Shown: piece by piece, positions 4,529 through 5,143 of the stretch
Position numbering within the stretch: the first letter of the stretch is position 1
How the letters are laid out: every line of letters starts with the position of its first letter
Assembly (NCBI GenBank): GCA_023247575.1
Contig: JAHFGE010000109.1
Coordinates: forward strand, 1-5,143
Length of the DNA: 5,143 bases
Source of the DNA: Candidatus Omnitrophota bacterium
Lineage (GTDB): Bacteria > Omnitrophota > Gorgyraeia > Zapsychrales > Fredricksoniimonadaceae
Reading direction: 5' to 3'
Program-made: the position numbers and the translations under genes
The notes under the pieces: model-generated
Databases searched by the model: none
What the model was told of the DNA's origin: nothing
The model's input: the letters and a program-made list of their open reading frames with translations, nothing else

Positions 4529-4985
4529 AGAAGGAACCAAAGCCCCAGACTTCAAAGCCGCTGCCAGTAACGGTCAAACCATTACCCTTAAAGACCTGAA
4601 AGGCAAAAATGTGGTTTTGTATTTCTACCCTAAAGATGACACTCCTGGTTGTACCGTAGAAGCCTGCGGTTTTAGAGATACCATCAAAGATATTGAAAAA
4701 TTAGGCGCAGTGGTTTTAGGAGTCAGTCCTGACAGCCTGAAATCCCATGAAAAATTCATAAATAAATTTAAACTCCCCTTTACTCTGCTGGCTGATGAAG
4801 ATAAAAAAATCGCCAAAGATTATGGCGTTTGGGGGAAAAAATCCTTTATGGGCCGCACCTATATGGGTGTCAACCGCACTACGTTCATCATCGATAAGGA
4901 TGGTAAAATCGCCAAGGTCTTCGAGAAAGTCAAACCCGAAGGGCATAATTGGGAAGTGATGGAAGTATTAAAAACGCTTCCATAA
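4521..4985 (+). CDS. bcp: Thiol peroxidase Bcp / PrxQ-type peroxiredoxin
   Basis: A cytosolic peroxiredoxin that reduces hydrogen peroxide and organic hydroperoxides using thioredoxin-type donors. The 154 residues match the family. The peroxidatic Cys44 lies in DDTPGCTVEACGFRD, with the resolving Cys49 five positions on as in atypical 2-Cys PrxQ proteins; Thr41 and Arg119 complete the conserved active-site set. The opening EGTKAPDF is typical. The start is supported by GGAGG (4512-4516), 4 nt before the ATG, inside the end of the VOC gene, with which it overlaps by 8 nt. It is the last gene of a three-gene rightward operon and a strong terminator begins 5 nt after its stop codon. A full, intact gene. 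Confidence 0.95.
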   Translation: MTREGTKAPDFKAAASNGQTITLKDLKGKNVVLYFYPKDDTPGCTVEACGFRDTIKDIEKLGAVVLGVSPDSLKSHEKFINKFKLPFTLLADEDKKIAKDYGVWGKKSFMGRTYMGVNRTTFIIDKDGKIAKVFEKVKPEGHNWEVMEVLKTLP

Positions 4986-4989
4986 CCTT

Positions 4990-5033
4990 AAAAAGGGCAC
5001 TCTCCTGATCTGTCATAGGTTTGTGCCCTTTTT
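4990..5033 (+). terminator. Intrinsic terminator after bcp
   Basis: AAAAAGGGCAC (4990-5000) pairs perfectly with GTGCCCTTTTT (5023-5033) around a 22-nt loop, ending in a T-tract. The A-run on the left makes it able to act for the convergent gene on the minus strand too, so it is probably bidirectional. Confidence 0.85.
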
Positions 5034-5061
5034 ATTAAAAGCTTACCAAATACAACAATTT

Positions 5062-5143
5062 TTACTTTTTACAGGCTGAACAAACCACAAAATAACTAGC
5101 CAACAAAGCCAGTCCAGCTAGGCCCACAATGTCATAAACAATA
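5062..5143 (-). CDS. C-terminal end of an unidentified protein with a membrane-like segment, cut by window edge
   Basis: The minus strand stays open from the right edge to a TAA at 5062-5064, giving 26 residues: IVYDIVGLAGLALLASYF then VVCSACKK. The first 20 or so residues are hydrophobic enough for a transmembrane helix, ending in a short tail with two cysteines and two lysines. It converges on bcp and shares the terminator at 4990-5033, which supports a real gene ending here. Nothing identifies the family; a small single-span membrane protein or the last helix of a larger one are both possible. A chance open frame of this length cannot be excluded. Confidence 0.5.
   Translation of the reverse strand, partial: IVYDIVGLAGLALLASYFVVCSACKK

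Noticed and set aside
1..5143. Mobile element, CRISPR, defence system, tRNA or rRNA
   Set aside because: No transposase-like protein, regular spaced repeats, cloverleaf or rRNA-like stretch was found on either strand. All long open frames are explained by housekeeping-type genes or their shadows.

Overview
This 5.1 kb window comes from a Gram-negative-type bacterial chromosome. By eye it is moderately AT-rich and densely packed with short overlaps and mostly ordinary Shine-Dalgarno sites. The phylum cannot be fixed from the sequence. The fabG-acpP-fabF core is near universal. A 'GTCATTGCGAG...' palindromic repeat of the kind scattered through Rickettsiales, Dehalococcoidia and several candidate phyla points to a repeat-bearing genome, but is not diagnostic. 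No tRNA, rRNA, CRISPR array, transposase or phage gene was seen.

Left two thirds (1-3097), all on the minus strand and read right to left: a pterin block, folE - folM/ptr1-like - folX/folB-like, linked by a 4-nt and a 1-nt overlap. After 97 nt comes a fatty-acid-synthesis block, fabG - acpP - fabF, in which fabF is cut by the left edge. FolE makes dihydroneopterin triphosphate. The next two proteins look more like a FolX-type epimerase and a pteridine reductase with the catalytic Asp of PTR1/FolM than a plain folate branch, so tetrahydromonapterin synthesis is a reasonable hypothesis.

Centre (3098-3257): a compact divergent control region. Face-to-face predicted promoters interlock over about 45 bp. 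The folE leader carries a 68-bp imperfect palindromic repeat. The rightward promoter starts so close to its ATG that the mRNA should be leaderless.

Right third (3258-5033), plus strand: PHP-family phosphoesterase (HisJ/HisK-like) - VOC-family metalloprotein - Bcp/PrxQ peroxiredoxin, joined by 4- and 8-nt overlaps and closed by a strong intrinsic terminator. The tail of a small or membrane-anchored protein converges on it from the right edge.

The least expected observation is a pair of matching leaders just before fabG and fabF. Each contains the same 14-nt box, which is also the start of an 8-codon mini-ORF (MVRN....) whose stop codon overlaps the Shine-Dalgarno of the real gene. acpP, lying between them, lacks it. 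The acpP-fabF gap also contains three stacked hairpins.
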